Positions 56,015 through 64,000 of a DNA stretch of 64,000 bases are shown here, in pieces. Numbering within the stretch: the stretch's first letter is position 1; the number at the start of each line of letters is the position of its first letter. The notes below the pieces were generated by a model, which was not told the origin of the DNA, ran no database searches, and worked only from the letters and a program-made list of their open reading frames with translations. The translations under genes and the position numbers were made by a program. The DNA comes from Cellulomonas sp. PhB150 (GTDB taxonomy: Bacteria > Actinomycetota > Actinomycetes > Actinomycetales > Cellulomonadaceae), in the NCBI RefSeq assembly GCF_003755175.1, contig NZ_RKHX01000005.1, positions 62,001-126,000 on the forward strand, read 5' to 3'.

Positions 56015-56196
56015 GCAGCGGGCGGCGCGTGATCTGGACCGTGGTCCGACGCGCGGTGGACAGCGGTGCGAACCGCCGGGCCGCGCTCGGTACGTTCGTC
56101 GCGATCCGGTCGTGCGGGTGATCGACCCCGGCCGGTGACGGGGGCACTCTCGGAGGCCGCCGGACCCGGGCTCGGGGGTGCCCGCACCGGCGGCGT

Positions 56197-56242
56197 GGCG
56201 GGCGAGCGACCGGTCCGGGGGGAATCCGGCCGCTCGCCCGCC
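56197..56242. terminator. Hairpin in the gap after the SelW-like gene
   Basis: GGCGGGCGAGCG pairs perfectly with CGCTCGCCCGCC (12 bp), and CCGG pairs with CCGG inside. It lies in a 295-bp gap with no other recognised gene. It probably ends transcription of the SelW-like gene, although it is 180 nt from the stop. Confidence 0.5.
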
Positions 56243-56297
56243 TGGCCCTCCGCCGCCTCGTCGTCGGCTGCAGGTGCCGGTGCACGCCGACCGCGGG

Positions 56298-56309
56298 CAG
56301 GATGGGGTG
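56298..56309 (+). promoter_or_regulatory. Leaderless promoter of the transglutaminase-like gene
   Basis: CAGGAT is followed by GGGGTG and then ATG, with 6-nt spacing. Confidence 0.5.
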
Positions 56310-57239
56310 ATGGACCTCGCGCGCTACGCCACCCACACCGCGTTCTCGGACCCCGGCTCGCACGCCGACGTGCTGGCTTCCGTCGAGCCGCAGCCCGAGG
56401 CGATCCACGCCGCCGCGACCGCCCTCGTCGTCCACTACCGCGGCCAGGCGGACCGCGTGACGGACGCGATGCGGGACGACATCGACCTGCGCTGGCTCGC
56501 AGCGATCCTCGACACCGCGGCCGCGCGCGCCCCGATCGTCGCGGGTGCGCCGCGGGAGGTGGGCGAGCAGGTCGCGGGCTGCTGCCGCGACCACACCCTC
56601 GTCGGCCTCGGCGTGCTGCGCCAGCACGGGATCCCGGCACGCAGCCGCGTCGGCTTCGCCGGGTACTTCGATCCCGGGTTCCACAACGACCACGTCGTCG
56701 TCGAGCACTGGGACGGCTCGCGCTGGGTGCGCTTCGACGCCGAGCTGGGCACGGTCGGGTTCGACTTCGACACCCGTGACCTGCCGCAAGGTCCGCGTGC
56801 GCCGTTCGAGACGGCGGCCGAGGTGTGGGTCGCCGGGCGCGGCGGCAACCTCGACGCGTCGTCCTACGGCGTCGACCGCGGCATGCCGTGGCTGTGCGGG
56901 ATGGGCTTCGTCCGCGGGTACGTGTTCCTCGAGCTCGCGCACCGGCAGGGCGACGAGCTCCTGCTCTGGGACGAGTTCGGCGCACGCGCCGCAGGGCTGC
57001 CGGCGGACGTCTCCCCGGTCGGTGCTGTCCGCGACGAGGTGGAGGCCGACGACCTCGCCGACGAGATCGCGGTGCTGCTCGTGCAGGCCGACGCGGGCGA
57101 CGAGGACGCCGAGGCCGAGCTGGCCGCGCGCTACGAGACCGACCCGCGGCTCAACCCGCGCGCCGGCCTCGTCGCGCTCACGCCGCACGACCGGGTGGGC
57201 GACGTGGACCTGGCCACGCGCACCACCCGGTGGCGCTAG
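56310..57239 (+). CDS. Transglutaminase-like domain protein
   Basis: The 309-residue protein has the Cys-His-Asp triad of the transglutaminase fold: Cys in GCCRDHTLVGLGVLRQHGIPAR (91/92), His in NDHVVVEHW and Asp in WVRFDAELG. There is no signal peptide, so it is probably a cytoplasmic protease or amidase of unknown target rather than a cross-linking enzyme. An acidic helical segment (VEADDLADEIAVLLVQADAGDEDAE) precedes the C terminus. The leaderless ATG is preferred. It converges on msrA with 3 bp between the stops. Confidence 0.82.
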   Translation: MDLARYATHTAFSDPGSHADVLASVEPQPEAIHAAATALVVHYRGQADRVTDAMRDDIDLRWLAAILDTAAARAPIVAGAPREVGEQVAGCCRDHTLVGLGVLRQHGIPARSRVGFAGYFDPGFHNDHVVVEHWDGSRWVRFDAELGTVGFDFDTRDLPQGPRAPFETAAEVWVAGRGGNLDASSYGVDRGMPWLCGMGFVRGYVFLELAHRQGDELLLWDEFGARAAGLPADVSPVGAVRDEVEADDLADEIAVLLVQADAGDEDAEAELAARYETDPRLNPRAGLVALTPHDRVGDVDLATRTTRWR

Positions 57240-57242
57240 GAG

Positions 57243-57911
57243 CTACGCGCCGGTCGGGCGGGGGCAGGAGACGCCCGTGCCGCCCAGGCCGCAGTAGCCC
57301 GCGGGGTTCTTGTCGAGGTACTGCTGGTGGTAGCCCTCGGCGTAGTAGAAGCGGCCCGCCTCGTCGGCGGTGCGCACCTCGGTGGTGATCTCGCCGAAGC
57401 CCGCGCGGGTCAGCCGCGGCTGGTAGTCGGCCAGCGTCTTGTCGGCCGCCTCGGCCTGCTCGTCGGACGTCGTGTAGATCGCCGAGCGGTACTGCGTGCC
57501 GACGTCGCCGCCCTGGCGGAAGCCCTGCGTCGGGTCGTGCGACTCCCAGAACGTGCGGAGCAGGTCCTCGTGCGAGAGGACGGCAGGGTCGTAGGCGACC
57601 ATGACCACCTCGGTGTGCCCGGTCTGGCCGGTGCACACCTCCTCGTACGTGGGGAACGGGGTGAAGCCGCCCTGGTAGCCGACGGCGGTGGTCACGACGC
57701 CGGGCGTCTTCCACATCGCCTTCTCGGCGCCCCAGAAGCAACCCATCGCGACGTACAGCGTCGCGGTGCCGTCGGGCCACGGGCCCGCCAGCGGGGTGCC
57801 CAGCACGGTGTGCGTGGTGGGAACGGTGTAGGAGTAGTCGTCGCGGCCGGCGAGGGCCCGCTCGGGGGCCACCATCGTCGAGCGCAGTGCGGATCCGAAC
57901 AGCCAGCTCAT
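57243..57911 (-). CDS. msrA: Peptide methionine sulfoxide reductase A
   Basis: The 222-residue enzyme repairs oxidised methionine (S-sulfoxide). Catalytic Cys58 lies in [13 protein letters not shown], followed by [37 protein letters not shown] and the C-terminal region [23 protein letters not shown], which holds the recycling cysteines. An N-terminal extension of about 45 residues is normal for this subfamily. ATG has GAAGGA 9 nt upstream. With the SelW-like gene nearby it adds to a redox-repair theme. Confidence 0.96.
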   Translation of the reverse strand: MSWLFGSALRSTMVAPERALAGRDDYSYTVPTTHTVLGTPLAGPWPDGTATLYVAMGCFWGAEKAMWKTPGVVTTAVGYQGGFTPFPTYEEVCTGQTGHTEVVMVAYDPAVLSHEDLLRTFWESHDPTQGFRQGGDVGTQYRSAIYTTSDEQAEAADKTLADYQPRLTRAGFGEITTEVRTADEAGRFYYAEGYHQQYLDKNPAGYCGLGGTGVSCPRPTGA

Positions 57912-58013
57912 GGTCTCGATCCTTCCAGGGCCCGTACCGGTCTGGTAGCGCCCGGCCAGCACAACCCCCCGCGTGCTCCCCGTGTTCCCGGTGGTGGGGG
58001 GGCGAGAAGGACC

Positions 58014-58025
58014 TAGCCTGGGGCG
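58014..58025 (+). promoter_or_regulatory. Leaderless promoter of the trans-sulfuration gene
   Basis: TAGCCT is followed by GGGGCG and then GTG. This is one of the clearest leaderless patterns in the window. Confidence 0.6.
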
Positions 58026-59264
58026 GTGACTCCCGACGATCTCGACTGGTCCGCCTCCGGCTTCTCCACCCGCGCCATCCACGCAGGTCAGGCGGCCGAC
58101 CCGACCACGGGTGCCGTGGTACCGCCGATCTTCCAGGTCTCCACCTACAAGCAGGACGGCGTGGGTGGCCTTCGGGGCGGCTACGAGTACTCGCGATCGG
58201 CGAACCCGACGCGCACGGCGCTGGAGGAGGCCCTCGCGGCTGCCGAGGGTGGCGCCGGTGCCGCGGCCTTCGCGTCCGGGCTCGCCGCGGAGGACACCCT
58301 CCTGCGCGCCGTGCTGCGGCCCGGCGACCACGTCGTCGTGCCCGACGACGCCTACGGCGGCACGTACCGCCTGATCGCCCGCGTGTTCGGCCCGTGGGGG
58401 ATCGAGCACACGGCCGTGGACCTCTCGGACCCCGACGCGGTGCTCGCGGCCATCCAGCCGGGCCGCACCAAGGTCGTCTGGGTCGAGACCCCGACCAACC
58501 CGCTGCTGGGCATCGCGGACATCGCGGCGATCGCCGTGCACGCGCAGTCGGTGGGCGCGCTGCTCGTCGTCGACAACACGTTCGCCACCCCGTACCTGCA
58601 GCAGCCGCTCGCGCTGGGCGCGGACGTCGTCGTGCACTCGACGACCAAGTACATCGGGGGCCACTCCGACGTGGTCGGCGGCGCGCTCGTCGTCGGCGAC
58701 GGTGCGCAGCTCCCGGTCGGGCTCGTCGGGCCGACCGGGACGACGAGCCTGCTCGACGCCGTCCGGTTCCACCACAACGCCTCCGGCGCGGTCGCCGGCC
58801 CGTTCGACGCGTGGCTCACGCTGCGCGGCCTGCGCACCCTCGCCGTCCGGATGGACCGTCACGTGGCCAACGCCGCCGCGGTCGTCGACTTCCTCAGCGG
58901 ACGCCCGGACGTCGCCGAGGTGCTCTACCCCGGCCTGGAGTCGCACCCGGGCCACGAGGTCGCGGCGCGGCAGATGTCGGCGTTCGGCGGCATGGTCGCC
59001 TTCCGGACTGGCAGCGAGTCGACCGCGCTCGCGGTGTGCGCCGCGACGCGCGTGTTCACCCTCGCCGAGTCGCTCGGCGGCGTCGAGTCGCTCGTCGAGC
59101 ACCCGTACCGGATGACGCACGGCTCGGTGGTCGGCACGGCACTCGAGGTGCCAGACGACCTCGTCCGCCTGTCCGTCGGCATCGAGGACGCCGACGACCT
59201 GCTCGCGGACCTCGCGCGCGCCCTCGACCTCGCCTCCGACCTCGCACAGGGGAGCCAGTCATGA
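58026..59264 (+). CDS. Cystathionine gamma-synthase/lyase (Cys/Met metabolism PLP enzyme)
   Basis: The 412-residue fold-type I PLP enzyme carries [76 protein letters not shown], and PLP Lys208 in [13 protein letters not shown]. MetB (cystathionine gamma-synthase) and CTH (gamma-lyase) are hard to tell apart by sequence. Because a cystathionine beta-synthase is also present, either direction of trans-sulfuration is possible. It overlaps the next gene by ATGA. Confidence 0.92.
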   Translation: MTPDDLDWSASGFSTRAIHAGQAADPTTGAVVPPIFQVSTYKQDGVGGLRGGYEYSRSANPTRTALEEALAAAEGGAGAAAFASGLAAEDTLLRAVLRPGDHVVVPDDAYGGTYRLIARVFGPWGIEHTAVDLSDPDAVLAAIQPGRTKVVWVETPTNPLLGIADIAAIAVHAQSVGALLVVDNTFATPYLQQPLALGADVVVHSTTKYIGGHSDVVGGALVVGDGAQLPVGLVGPTGTTSLLDAVRFHHNASGAVAGPFDAWLTLRGLRTLAVRMDRHVANAAAVVDFLSGRPDVAEVLYPGLESHPGHEVAARQMSAFGGMVAFRTGSESTALAVCAATRVFTLAESLGGVESLVEHPYRMTHGSVVGTALEVPDDLVRLSVGIEDADDLLADLARALDLASDLAQGSQS

Positions 59265-60526
59265 CCGAGCCCACGCAGGCCTCGCAGGCGCCGTTCGACG
59301 CCGCGCAGTCGGTCCCGCCGTCGGTGCAGCGTGCCGCCGCCTGGTCCTGGCGGCTGCTGCTCATCGTGGCGGCCGCAGCGGTCGGCGTGTACGCGATCGG
59401 TGCGCTCAAGGTCGTCATCGTGCCGATCGCGGTCGCCGTGCTCGTCACGATCCTGCTCACGCCGGTCGTGGCGTTCTTCCAGCGCAGGCTGCGGATGTCG
59501 CGCGCGCTGGCCAGCGGCATCGCGCTCGCGGGGCTCATCGTGCTGGTCGCCGCGCTGCTGACCGTCGCGGGGGCGTCGATCGTGCGCGGCTTCGGCGACC
59601 TCGGCGACCAGGCGCGCGAGGGCGTGGACAAGGTCACCGCCTGGCTCGCCGACGGCCCGCTGGGGCTCACCACCGACGACCTGACCCAGTGGGCGGACAA
59701 GCTGCAGGACCTGGCGAGCTCGTCGGGCGGCTCGGGGCTGGTCTCCGGCGCGCTGCACGGTGCCGTGACCGTCGGCCACGTCGCGGCCGGCGCGCTCATC
59801 GCCGTGTTCTGCACGTTCTTCTTCCTGCTGGACGGCCGCACCATCTGGTCCTGGGTCGTCGGCCTGCTGCCCCGCGGCACGCGCGAGCACGTCCACCAGG
59901 CGGCCCGGCGCGGCCTCGTCACCCTCGGCGCCTACACGCGCACGCAGATCCTCGTCGCCGCCGTCGACGCGCTCGGCATCGGCATCGGCGCGGCCATCCT
60001 GCACGTCCCGCTCGCGCTGCCGCTCGCGATCCTCGTGTTCCTGGGGTCGTTCATCCCGATCGTCGGCGCTCTGCTCACGGGCACGATCGCGGTGCTCGTC
60101 GCGCTCGTCGCGCAGGGCCCCGTGGTCGCGCTGATCATGCTCGGCGTGGTGCTGCTCGTGCAGCAGCTCGAGGGGCACGTGCTGCAGCCGTTCCTCATGG
60201 GGCACGCGGTGTCGCTGCACCCGGTCGCCGTGCTGCTCGCGGTGGCGGCGGGCTCGTTCGTCGCCGGCATCCTCGGCGCGCTGTTCGCGGTGCCGATCGT
60301 CGCGGTCATCAACACCGTCGTCCTCTACCTGCACGGGCACGACAAGTTCCCGCAGCTCGGGACGGAGGACCACGTCGCGGTCCGGGGCCGGGGGCACCCG
60401 GCGCTCGACCTGTCCATCGCCCAGGTCGCCGAGAACTCGGCGGCGGACGCGGCGTCCGACGAGGAGCTCGGCGCCGACGCCGCGGTCGGCAAGGACGCGT
60501 CGCCGGTGGCGGAGGACGGCAAGTGA
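59261..60526 (+). CDS. AI-2E family transporter
   Basis: The 421-residue membrane protein has about eight hydrophobic segments. It carries the family signature in the second half: LPLAILVFLGSFIPIVGALLTG, VQQLEGHVLQPFLMG, LHPVAVLLAVAAGSFVAGILGALFAVPIVAV. Family members include the autoinducer-2 exporter TqsA and Na+/H+ antiporters, so the name does not fix the substrate. The last ~60 residues are acidic and cytoplasmic. It is coupled to both neighbours by ATGA and GTGA overlaps, so it could export an amino-acid-related compound (inference). Confidence 0.88.
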   Translation: MTEPTQASQAPFDAAQSVPPSVQRAAAWSWRLLLIVAAAAVGVYAIGALKVVIVPIAVAVLVTILLTPVVAFFQRRLRMSRALASGIALAGLIVLVAALLTVAGASIVRGFGDLGDQAREGVDKVTAWLADGPLGLTTDDLTQWADKLQDLASSSGGSGLVSGALHGAVTVGHVAAGALIAVFCTFFFLLDGRTIWSWVVGLLPRGTREHVHQAARRGLVTLGAYTRTQILVAAVDALGIGIGAAILHVPLALPLAILVFLGSFIPIVGALLTGTIAVLVALVAQGPVVALIMLGVVLLVQQLEGHVLQPFLMGHAVSLHPVAVLLAVAAGSFVAGILGALFAVPIVAVINTVVLYLHGHDKFPQLGTEDHVAVRGRGHPALDLSIAQVAENSAADAASDEELGADAAVGKDASPVAEDGK

Positions 60527-61722
60527 CGACCCTGGCCGACGTCCGTGCCGCGAACGAGCTGCTCGAAGGGGTCATCGAGCGGACGCCCGTCGAGTCCAGC
60601 CGGGCGCTCTCGCAGATCGCCGGAGCGCAGGTGTGGCTCAAGTGCGAGAACCTCCAGCGCGCCGGGTCGTTCAAGATCCGCGGCGCGTACACGCGGATGT
60701 CCCGGCTGACGCCCGAGGAGCGCGCCCGCGGCGTCGTCGCGGCGAGCGCCGGCAACCACGCGCAGGGCGTCGCGCTGGCCGCACGGCTGCTCGGCATCGA
60801 TGCGGTGGTGTTCATGCCGGTCGAGGCGGCGCTGCCCAAGCTGGCCGCGACGCGCGATTACGGCGCACGCGTCGAGCTCGTCGGGCACAGCGTCGACGAC
60901 GCGCTGGTGCACGCGCGCGAGTACGCCGAGCGCACCGGCGCGGTCCTCATCCACCCGTTCGACCACGCCGACGTCATCGCGGGGCAGGGCACGATCGCGC
61001 TCGAGATCCTCGAGCAGGTCCCGGACGTCGCGACGATCATCGTGCCGGTCGGCGGCGGCGGGCTCGCGGCCGGGGTCGTCGCGACGGTGCGCGAGCTCGC
61101 GCCGCACGTCCGCGTGGTCGGCGTCCAGGCCGCGCGCGCCGCGGCCTACCCCGTCTCGCTCTCGTCGGGCGAGCCGGTGCGGGCCGCCGAGATGCGCACG
61201 ATGGCCGACGGCATCGCGGTGGGGATGCCGGGCGCCGCGCCGTTCGCGGTGCTGCACGAGGCCGGCACGGAGATCCGGACCGTCTCCGAGGAGGACCTCT
61301 CCCGCGGGGTGCTGCTCGTCGCCGAGCGCGCCAAGCTGCTGGTCGAGCCGTCGGGTGCGGCGGCCGTCGCGGCGCTCATGGCCACGCCCGGCGAGTTCGA
61401 TGGGCCGGTCGTCGCGATCCTCTCGGGCGGGAACATCGACCCGCAGGTGCTGCTGCGGGTCGTGCGGCACGGGCTCGCGTCCGCCGGGCGGTTCCTGTGG
61501 CTGCACCTGCGCATCGACGACCGCCCGTTCGCGCTGGCCGACGTCCTGCGCGAGCTGGCCAGCACCGGCGCCAACGTCATGCACGTCTCCCACGTGCGCA
61601 CGCAGGGCGAGCTCGCGGTCGACGAGGTGGCGATCGAGGTCCAGGTCGAGACCAAGGGCCCCGACCACTGCGCCCAGGTGATGCACCACCTGCGCTCCCA
61701 CGGCTACCGCCTCACCGACTGA
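60523..61722 (+). CDS. ilvA: Threonine ammonia-lyase (threonine deaminase)
   Basis: The 399-residue PLP enzyme converts threonine to 2-oxobutanoate. PLP Lys51 lies in AGSFKIRGAY, and ASAGNHAQGVA and VPVGGGGLAAGV are the substrate and phosphate loops. The C-terminal ACT-like domain (LWLHLRIDDRPFALADVLREL) is of the short type found in the ~400-residue enzymes. It could be biosynthetic (isoleucine) or catabolic. It is coupled by GTGA to the permease and the trans-sulfuration gene, whose lyase activity would also yield 2-oxobutanoate. Confidence 0.93.
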   Translation: MTTLADVRAANELLEGVIERTPVESSRALSQIAGAQVWLKCENLQRAGSFKIRGAYTRMSRLTPEERARGVVAASAGNHAQGVALAARLLGIDAVVFMPVEAALPKLAATRDYGARVELVGHSVDDALVHAREYAERTGAVLIHPFDHADVIAGQGTIALEILEQVPDVATIIVPVGGGGLAAGVVATVRELAPHVRVVGVQAARAAAYPVSLSSGEPVRAAEMRTMADGIAVGMPGAAPFAVLHEAGTEIRTVSEEDLSRGVLLVAERAKLLVEPSGAAAVAALMATPGEFDGPVVAILSGGNIDPQVLLRVVRHGLASAGRFLWLHLRIDDRPFALADVLRELASTGANVMHVSHVRTQGELAVDEVAIEVQVETKGPDHCAQVMHHLRSHGYRLTD

Positions 61723-61756
61723 CCCGTCCCCGCCGGCCCGCCTCGGCGCCGGCGGG

Positions 61757-61811
61757 CGCGCCGGCCCGCGCTCGCTGGCGCCTGCGGCCGCGCCGGCCCG
61801 GGCTCGCTGGC
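61757..61811. repeat. 23-bp direct repeat, period 32
   Basis: Two copies of a 23-bp unit ending in GCTCGCTGGC (61757-61779 and 61789-61811) differ at one base. They lie just after ilvA and run directly into the palindromic element that follows. Confidence 0.75.
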
Positions 61812-61812
61812 T

Positions 61813-61881
61813 GTCATCACGCCGATCCATCATCATCACGCCGATTCAAACCAGCGTGATGATGGCGAATCGGCGAGATGA
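61813..61881. repeat. Imperfect palindromic intergenic repeat, copy 2
   Basis: It starts with GTCATCACGCCGATCC, identical to 34311-34326. TCATCACGCCGATTC (61833-61847) forms a 14-of-15 inverted repeat with GAATCGGCGAGATGA (61867-61881). Confidence 0.65.
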
Positions 61882-61939
61882 CGCGCACCCTGGCGGCCGG
61901 TCTGGTCGCGACTGCTGCGAGGTAGGCGGTTGGGCGACG

Positions 61940-61991
61940 GGTAGTCGGTTGCAACCGACTACCTCGCGCAGAGCCGACTACCTCGCGCAGA
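61940..61991. repeat. 24-bp perfect palindrome with adjoining 18-bp direct repeat
   Basis: GGTAGTCGGTTG is followed immediately by its own reverse complement (61940-61963). The right arm begins a direct repeat CCGACTACCTCGCGCAGA found at 61955-61972 and 61974-61991. The whole 344-bp gap between ilvA and greA is made of such repeats plus the greA terminator, and I see no gene in it. Confidence 0.8.
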
Positions 61992-62017
61992 TTCGCCGGC
62001 CCACCGATCGGGACGAC

Positions 62018-62053
62018 GACGGCGCCCGGCCCCCGGAGGGGACGGGCGCCGTC
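62018..62053 (-). terminator. Terminator of greA
   Basis: GACGGCGCCCG pairs with CGGGCGCCGTC (11 bp, 14-nt loop), 13 nt beyond the greA stop. Confidence 0.85.
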
Positions 62054-62066
62054 AGGGCGTGCGTCG

Positions 62067-62555
62067 TCAGCCGGCGAAGGGCTTCGCGGCGACGATCTCG
62101 ACCGGGATCGAGCGCCCGTTGGGGGCCTCGTACGAGGTCGTGTCGCCGACGCTGCGGCCGTTGATCGCGGCGCCGAGCGGCGAGGTCGGGGAGAACACGT
62201 CGATCTCCGAGGTCCCGGCGATCTCGCGCGAGCCGAGCAGGAAGACCATCGTGTCGCCGGCGACGACAGCGGTGACCTCCATGCCGGGCTCGACGACGCC
62301 GTCGTCGGCGGGCGTGCCGATCTGCACGTTGCGCAGCTTGGCCTCGAGCTCGCGGATGCGGGCCTCGTGCTTCGCCTGCTCCTCGCGGGCGGCGTGGTAC
62401 CCGCCGTTCTCCTTGAGGTCGCCCTCCTCGCGGGCGGCGGCGATCCGGCCGGTGATCTCGGTGCGGCCCTCACCCTTGAGGTGGTCGAGCTCGGCGATGA
62501 GTCGGTCGTAGGCCTCTTGCGTCAGCCAGGTGGCTGGTGCCGTCGTATCGGTCAC
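62067..62555 (-). CDS. greA: Transcription elongation factor GreA
   Basis: The 162-residue factor enters the RNA polymerase secondary channel and stimulates cleavage of backtracked RNA. It has the N-terminal coiled coil WLTQEAYDRLIAELDHLK, then GRIAAAREEGDLKENGGYHAAREEQ, where the acidic tip DLKEN is conserved. The C-terminal FKBP-like domain holds SPTSPLGAAINGRSVGD. The GTG start has an ideal ribosome-binding site AAAGGAG. A -10-like TATCGT lies at 62752-62747 on the minus strand, giving a ~190-nt leader. Confidence 0.96.
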   Translation of the reverse strand: MTDTTAPATWLTQEAYDRLIAELDHLKGEGRTEITGRIAAAREEGDLKENGGYHAAREEQAKHEARIRELEAKLRNVQIGTPADDGVVEPGMEVTAVVAGDTMVFLLGSREIAGTSEIDVFSPTSPLGAAINGRSVGDTTSYEAPNGRSIPVEIVAAKPFAG

Positions 62556-62798
62556 GATCGCTCCTTTCCTTGCGTCTGGCCGGCCAGACGGCCGGTCGTC
62601 ATGGGCGCACGACCGCCGGTGCGAGACGCCCGTCAGGGCGTGCCCTCACCCGTCGTGTCCTCGGGGTGCTGCGCCGTGCCTGTCGGTCGCGTCGACCGTG
62701 GGTGTCCGTGCGCTGGTGCGACCGGACGGCGGCGTGCGAAACGACCACGATAGCAATCGGCCCGGAATCAGGCCCGAGAGATACCTCGAAAGGGGGAG

Positions 62799-63197
62799 TC
62801 AGCCCACGTGGCAGGTCTGGACGCCGCCGCTCACGGCGAGCTCCGCGGTGGGCACGGTGACGGTCACGCGCACCGTGTCCGTGTCCGCGGGTCCGACCTC
62901 GACCGTGCGCACGCCGACCTCGCCGAACGACTGCGACAGCGCCCGCACGCGGCAGCTCGCGGTGGCGTCCTGCGCCTTGGTGACGTCGAACGTGACGTCG
63001 GTCGACGAGGCGTCCGTCACATCGAAGCCGACGTCCTTCCACTGCACCGGGTCCTCGAGCGCCGAGCCGCCGACCCACACCACGACGCCCAGCACGAGCG
63101 CGGCGAGCGCGCCCCAGCCGACGAACCGCCAGGCTCGGCTCCGGGGGCGCACGGGTCCGTAGCGCCCCACGGGCGGGCGGACAGGGGTGTCGGTCAC
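62799..63197 (-). CDS. DUF4307 membrane protein
   Basis: The 132-residue protein has one membrane helix at about 25-45 ([23 protein letters not shown]), then an extracellular beta-sandwich-like domain with two cysteines ([14 protein letters not shown]) that may form a disulfide. DUF4307 is an actinobacterial family of unknown function, usually found next to mca. GTG at 63197 is chosen because GGAGGA lies 5 nt upstream. It is divergent from mca, and GACAAT at 63250-63245 (minus strand) is a possible -10. Confidence 0.87.
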   Translation of the reverse strand: MTDTPVRPPVGRYGPVRPRSRAWRFVGWGALAALVLGVVVWVGGSALEDPVQWKDVGFDVTDASSTDVTFDVTKAQDATASCRVRALSQSFGEVGVRTVEVGPADTDTVRVTVTVPTAELAVSGGVQTCHVG

Positions 63198-63309
63198 GAG
63201 ATCCTCCGGGCTGCGGCGCACGACGGGTCCCCGCGTGCGCGATCATTGTCTCTCGCCCCACCCACACGCCCGCGCACTCGAGGTGCGCGGCCACCGACGG
63301 GAGCCATAC

Positions 63310-64000
63310 GTGAGCGGAGAGCGCCTGCGCCTCATGGCGGTGCACGCCCACCCGGACGACGAGTCGAGCAAGGGCGCGGCCACGACCGCGCGCTACGCCG
63401 CCGAGGGTGTCGACGTGCTCGTCGTCAGCTGCACCGGCGGGGAGCGCGGCGACGTGCTCAACCCCAGCTACGGCCCGCTCGAGGGCGGCCTCGACGTCAT
63501 CCGCGCGGTCCGTGAGCAGGAGATGGCCGCGGCGGCCGCGGCGCTGGGGGTCCGCCAGCACTGGCTCGGCTTCGTCGACTCCGGCCTGCCGGAGGGCGAC
63601 CCGCTGCCGCCGCTGCCCGAGGGGTGCTTCGCGCTCGTGCCGCTCGAGGAGGCGTCCGCGCCGCTCGTCGAGCTGGTGCGCGAGTTCCGGCCGCACGTCA
63701 TCACCACGTACGACCCGTCGGGCGGCTACCCGCACCCCGACCACATCATGTGCCACCGCGTCTCCGCCGAGGCCTACGCGGCCGCGGGGGACCCGGAGCG
63801 CTACGTCGGGCGGGGTGAGCCCTGGACGCCGCTCAAGCTCTACTACAACCACGGGTTCTCGATGCGCCGCATGCGGGCCGTGCACGAGGCGATCATCGCG
63901 GCGGGCCGCGAGTCGCCGTTCGGCGAGTGGATCGAGTCGCGCCAGGCGGCCGAGATCCCCGAGCGCGAGGTCACGACCCGCATCGAGTGCGCCGAGTACT
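63310..64000 (+). CDS. mca: Mycothiol S-conjugate amidase (3' partial)
   Basis: The first 230 residues are in the window and the gene runs off the end. Mca cleaves mycothiol conjugates of toxins into a mercapturic acid, which is exported, and GlcN-Ins. AHPDDESSK carries the zinc-binding His-Asp-Asp, and [12 protein letters not shown] is the second metal motif. The [11 protein letters not shown] continuation favours Mca over the deacetylase MshB. GTG at 63310 has GGGAG 7 nt upstream. Its presence shows that the organism uses mycothiol, which confirms an actinobacterium. Confidence 0.94.
   Translation, partial: MSGERLRLMAVHAHPDDESSKGAATTARYAAEGVDVLVVSCTGGERGDVLNPSYGPLEGGLDVIRAVREQEMAAAAAALGVRQHWLGFVDSGLPEGDPLPPLPEGCFALVPLEEASAPLVELVREFRPHVITTYDPSGGYPHPDHIMCHRVSAEAYAAAGDPERYVGRGEPWTPLKLYYNHGFSMRRMRAVHEAIIAAGRESPFGEWIESRQAAEIPEREVTTRIECAEY

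Noticed and set aside
59261..60526. Quorum-sensing role from the AI-2E family name
   Set aside because: The family includes unrelated transporters and there is no luxS or lsr gene in the window. Only a membrane-transport call is supported.
61757..61991. CRISPR array
   Set aside because: Repeats are few, of different sequence, with unequal spacing and no cas genes. They are separate small direct repeats and palindromes.

Overview
The window comes from a high-GC Gram-positive actinobacterium, most likely in the Micrococcales near Cellulomonas. The reasons are very GC-rich coding sequence, frequent GTG starts, many leaderless promoters, a mycothiol S-conjugate amidase (mca), the conserved actinobacterial run eno - FtsB-like - DUF501 - ppx, the mfd - lipoprotein - mazG group, DUF4307 and an acetylxylan esterase. 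I saw no insertion sequence, prophage or CRISPR array. The genus assignment is inference.

Layout. 1-5330: a very large secreted LamG/FN3 protein, cut at its 5' end by the window edge, and a coupled lipoprotein. 5374-17800: an exopolysaccharide locus with an acyltransferase/SGNH protein, a Wzz/BY-kinase, two glycosyltransferases, a Wzy-like polymerase, a WcaF-like acetyltransferase, GDP-L-fucose synthase, a TagD-like cytidylyltransferase, GDP-mannose 4,6-dehydratase and a CapK-like adenylate-forming enzyme. Gmd and Fcl together make GDP-L-fucose, so the polymer probably contains fucose. 17998-22758: mfd, a lipoprotein and mazG. 23056-34139: an Ltp-repeat lipoprotein, a proton-translocating transhydrogenase (pntA fused alpha subunit, pntB), enolase, cell-division protein, DUF501, Ppx/GppA, a PadR regulator with its membrane partner, and NDH-2. 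34224-34297: a tRNA with anticodon UAA. 34404-43815: a siderophore-interacting protein under an apparent iron box, a MarR regulator divergent from an MFS transporter, an ABC-2 type exporter, a Bax-inhibitor-1 family protein, cystathionine beta-synthase, acetylxylan esterase, and a hydrolase-tetR operon with a clear operator.

44402-55695 is the most distinctive part, a tellurium-resistance-type (Ter) stress locus. A leftward arm holds three TerD-family genes and a DUF475/TerC-like membrane protein. A rightward arm holds telA, a small unknown protein, a TerD paralogue that has lost its acidic calcium-binding motif, and a strongly degenerate TerD-like protein with a repeated SLDLS linker. Next comes a translationally coupled set with its own promoter: a CitE-like lyase, one 839-residue polypeptide that joins phosphoribosyltransferase, TRSP, StiP and PELOTA domains, and a HAD hydrolase. 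Comparative genomics of Ter systems by Aravind's group proposed that this kind of module makes a nucleoside-like metabolite. The single-chain fusion and the SLDLS protein deserve the closest look.

55730-64000: a SelW-like redox protein, a transglutaminase-like protein, msrA, a trans-sulfuration enzyme, an AI-2E family permease, ilvA, greA, DUF4307 and the start of mca. Regulatory signals readable in the DNA include eleven candidate leaderless promoters (a TAnnnT-like hexamer 6-7 nt before the start codon), a DtxR/IdeR-like box, a TetR palindrome, MarR-like direct repeats, several bidirectional terminators, and long intergenic palindromes that look like small dispersed repeats.
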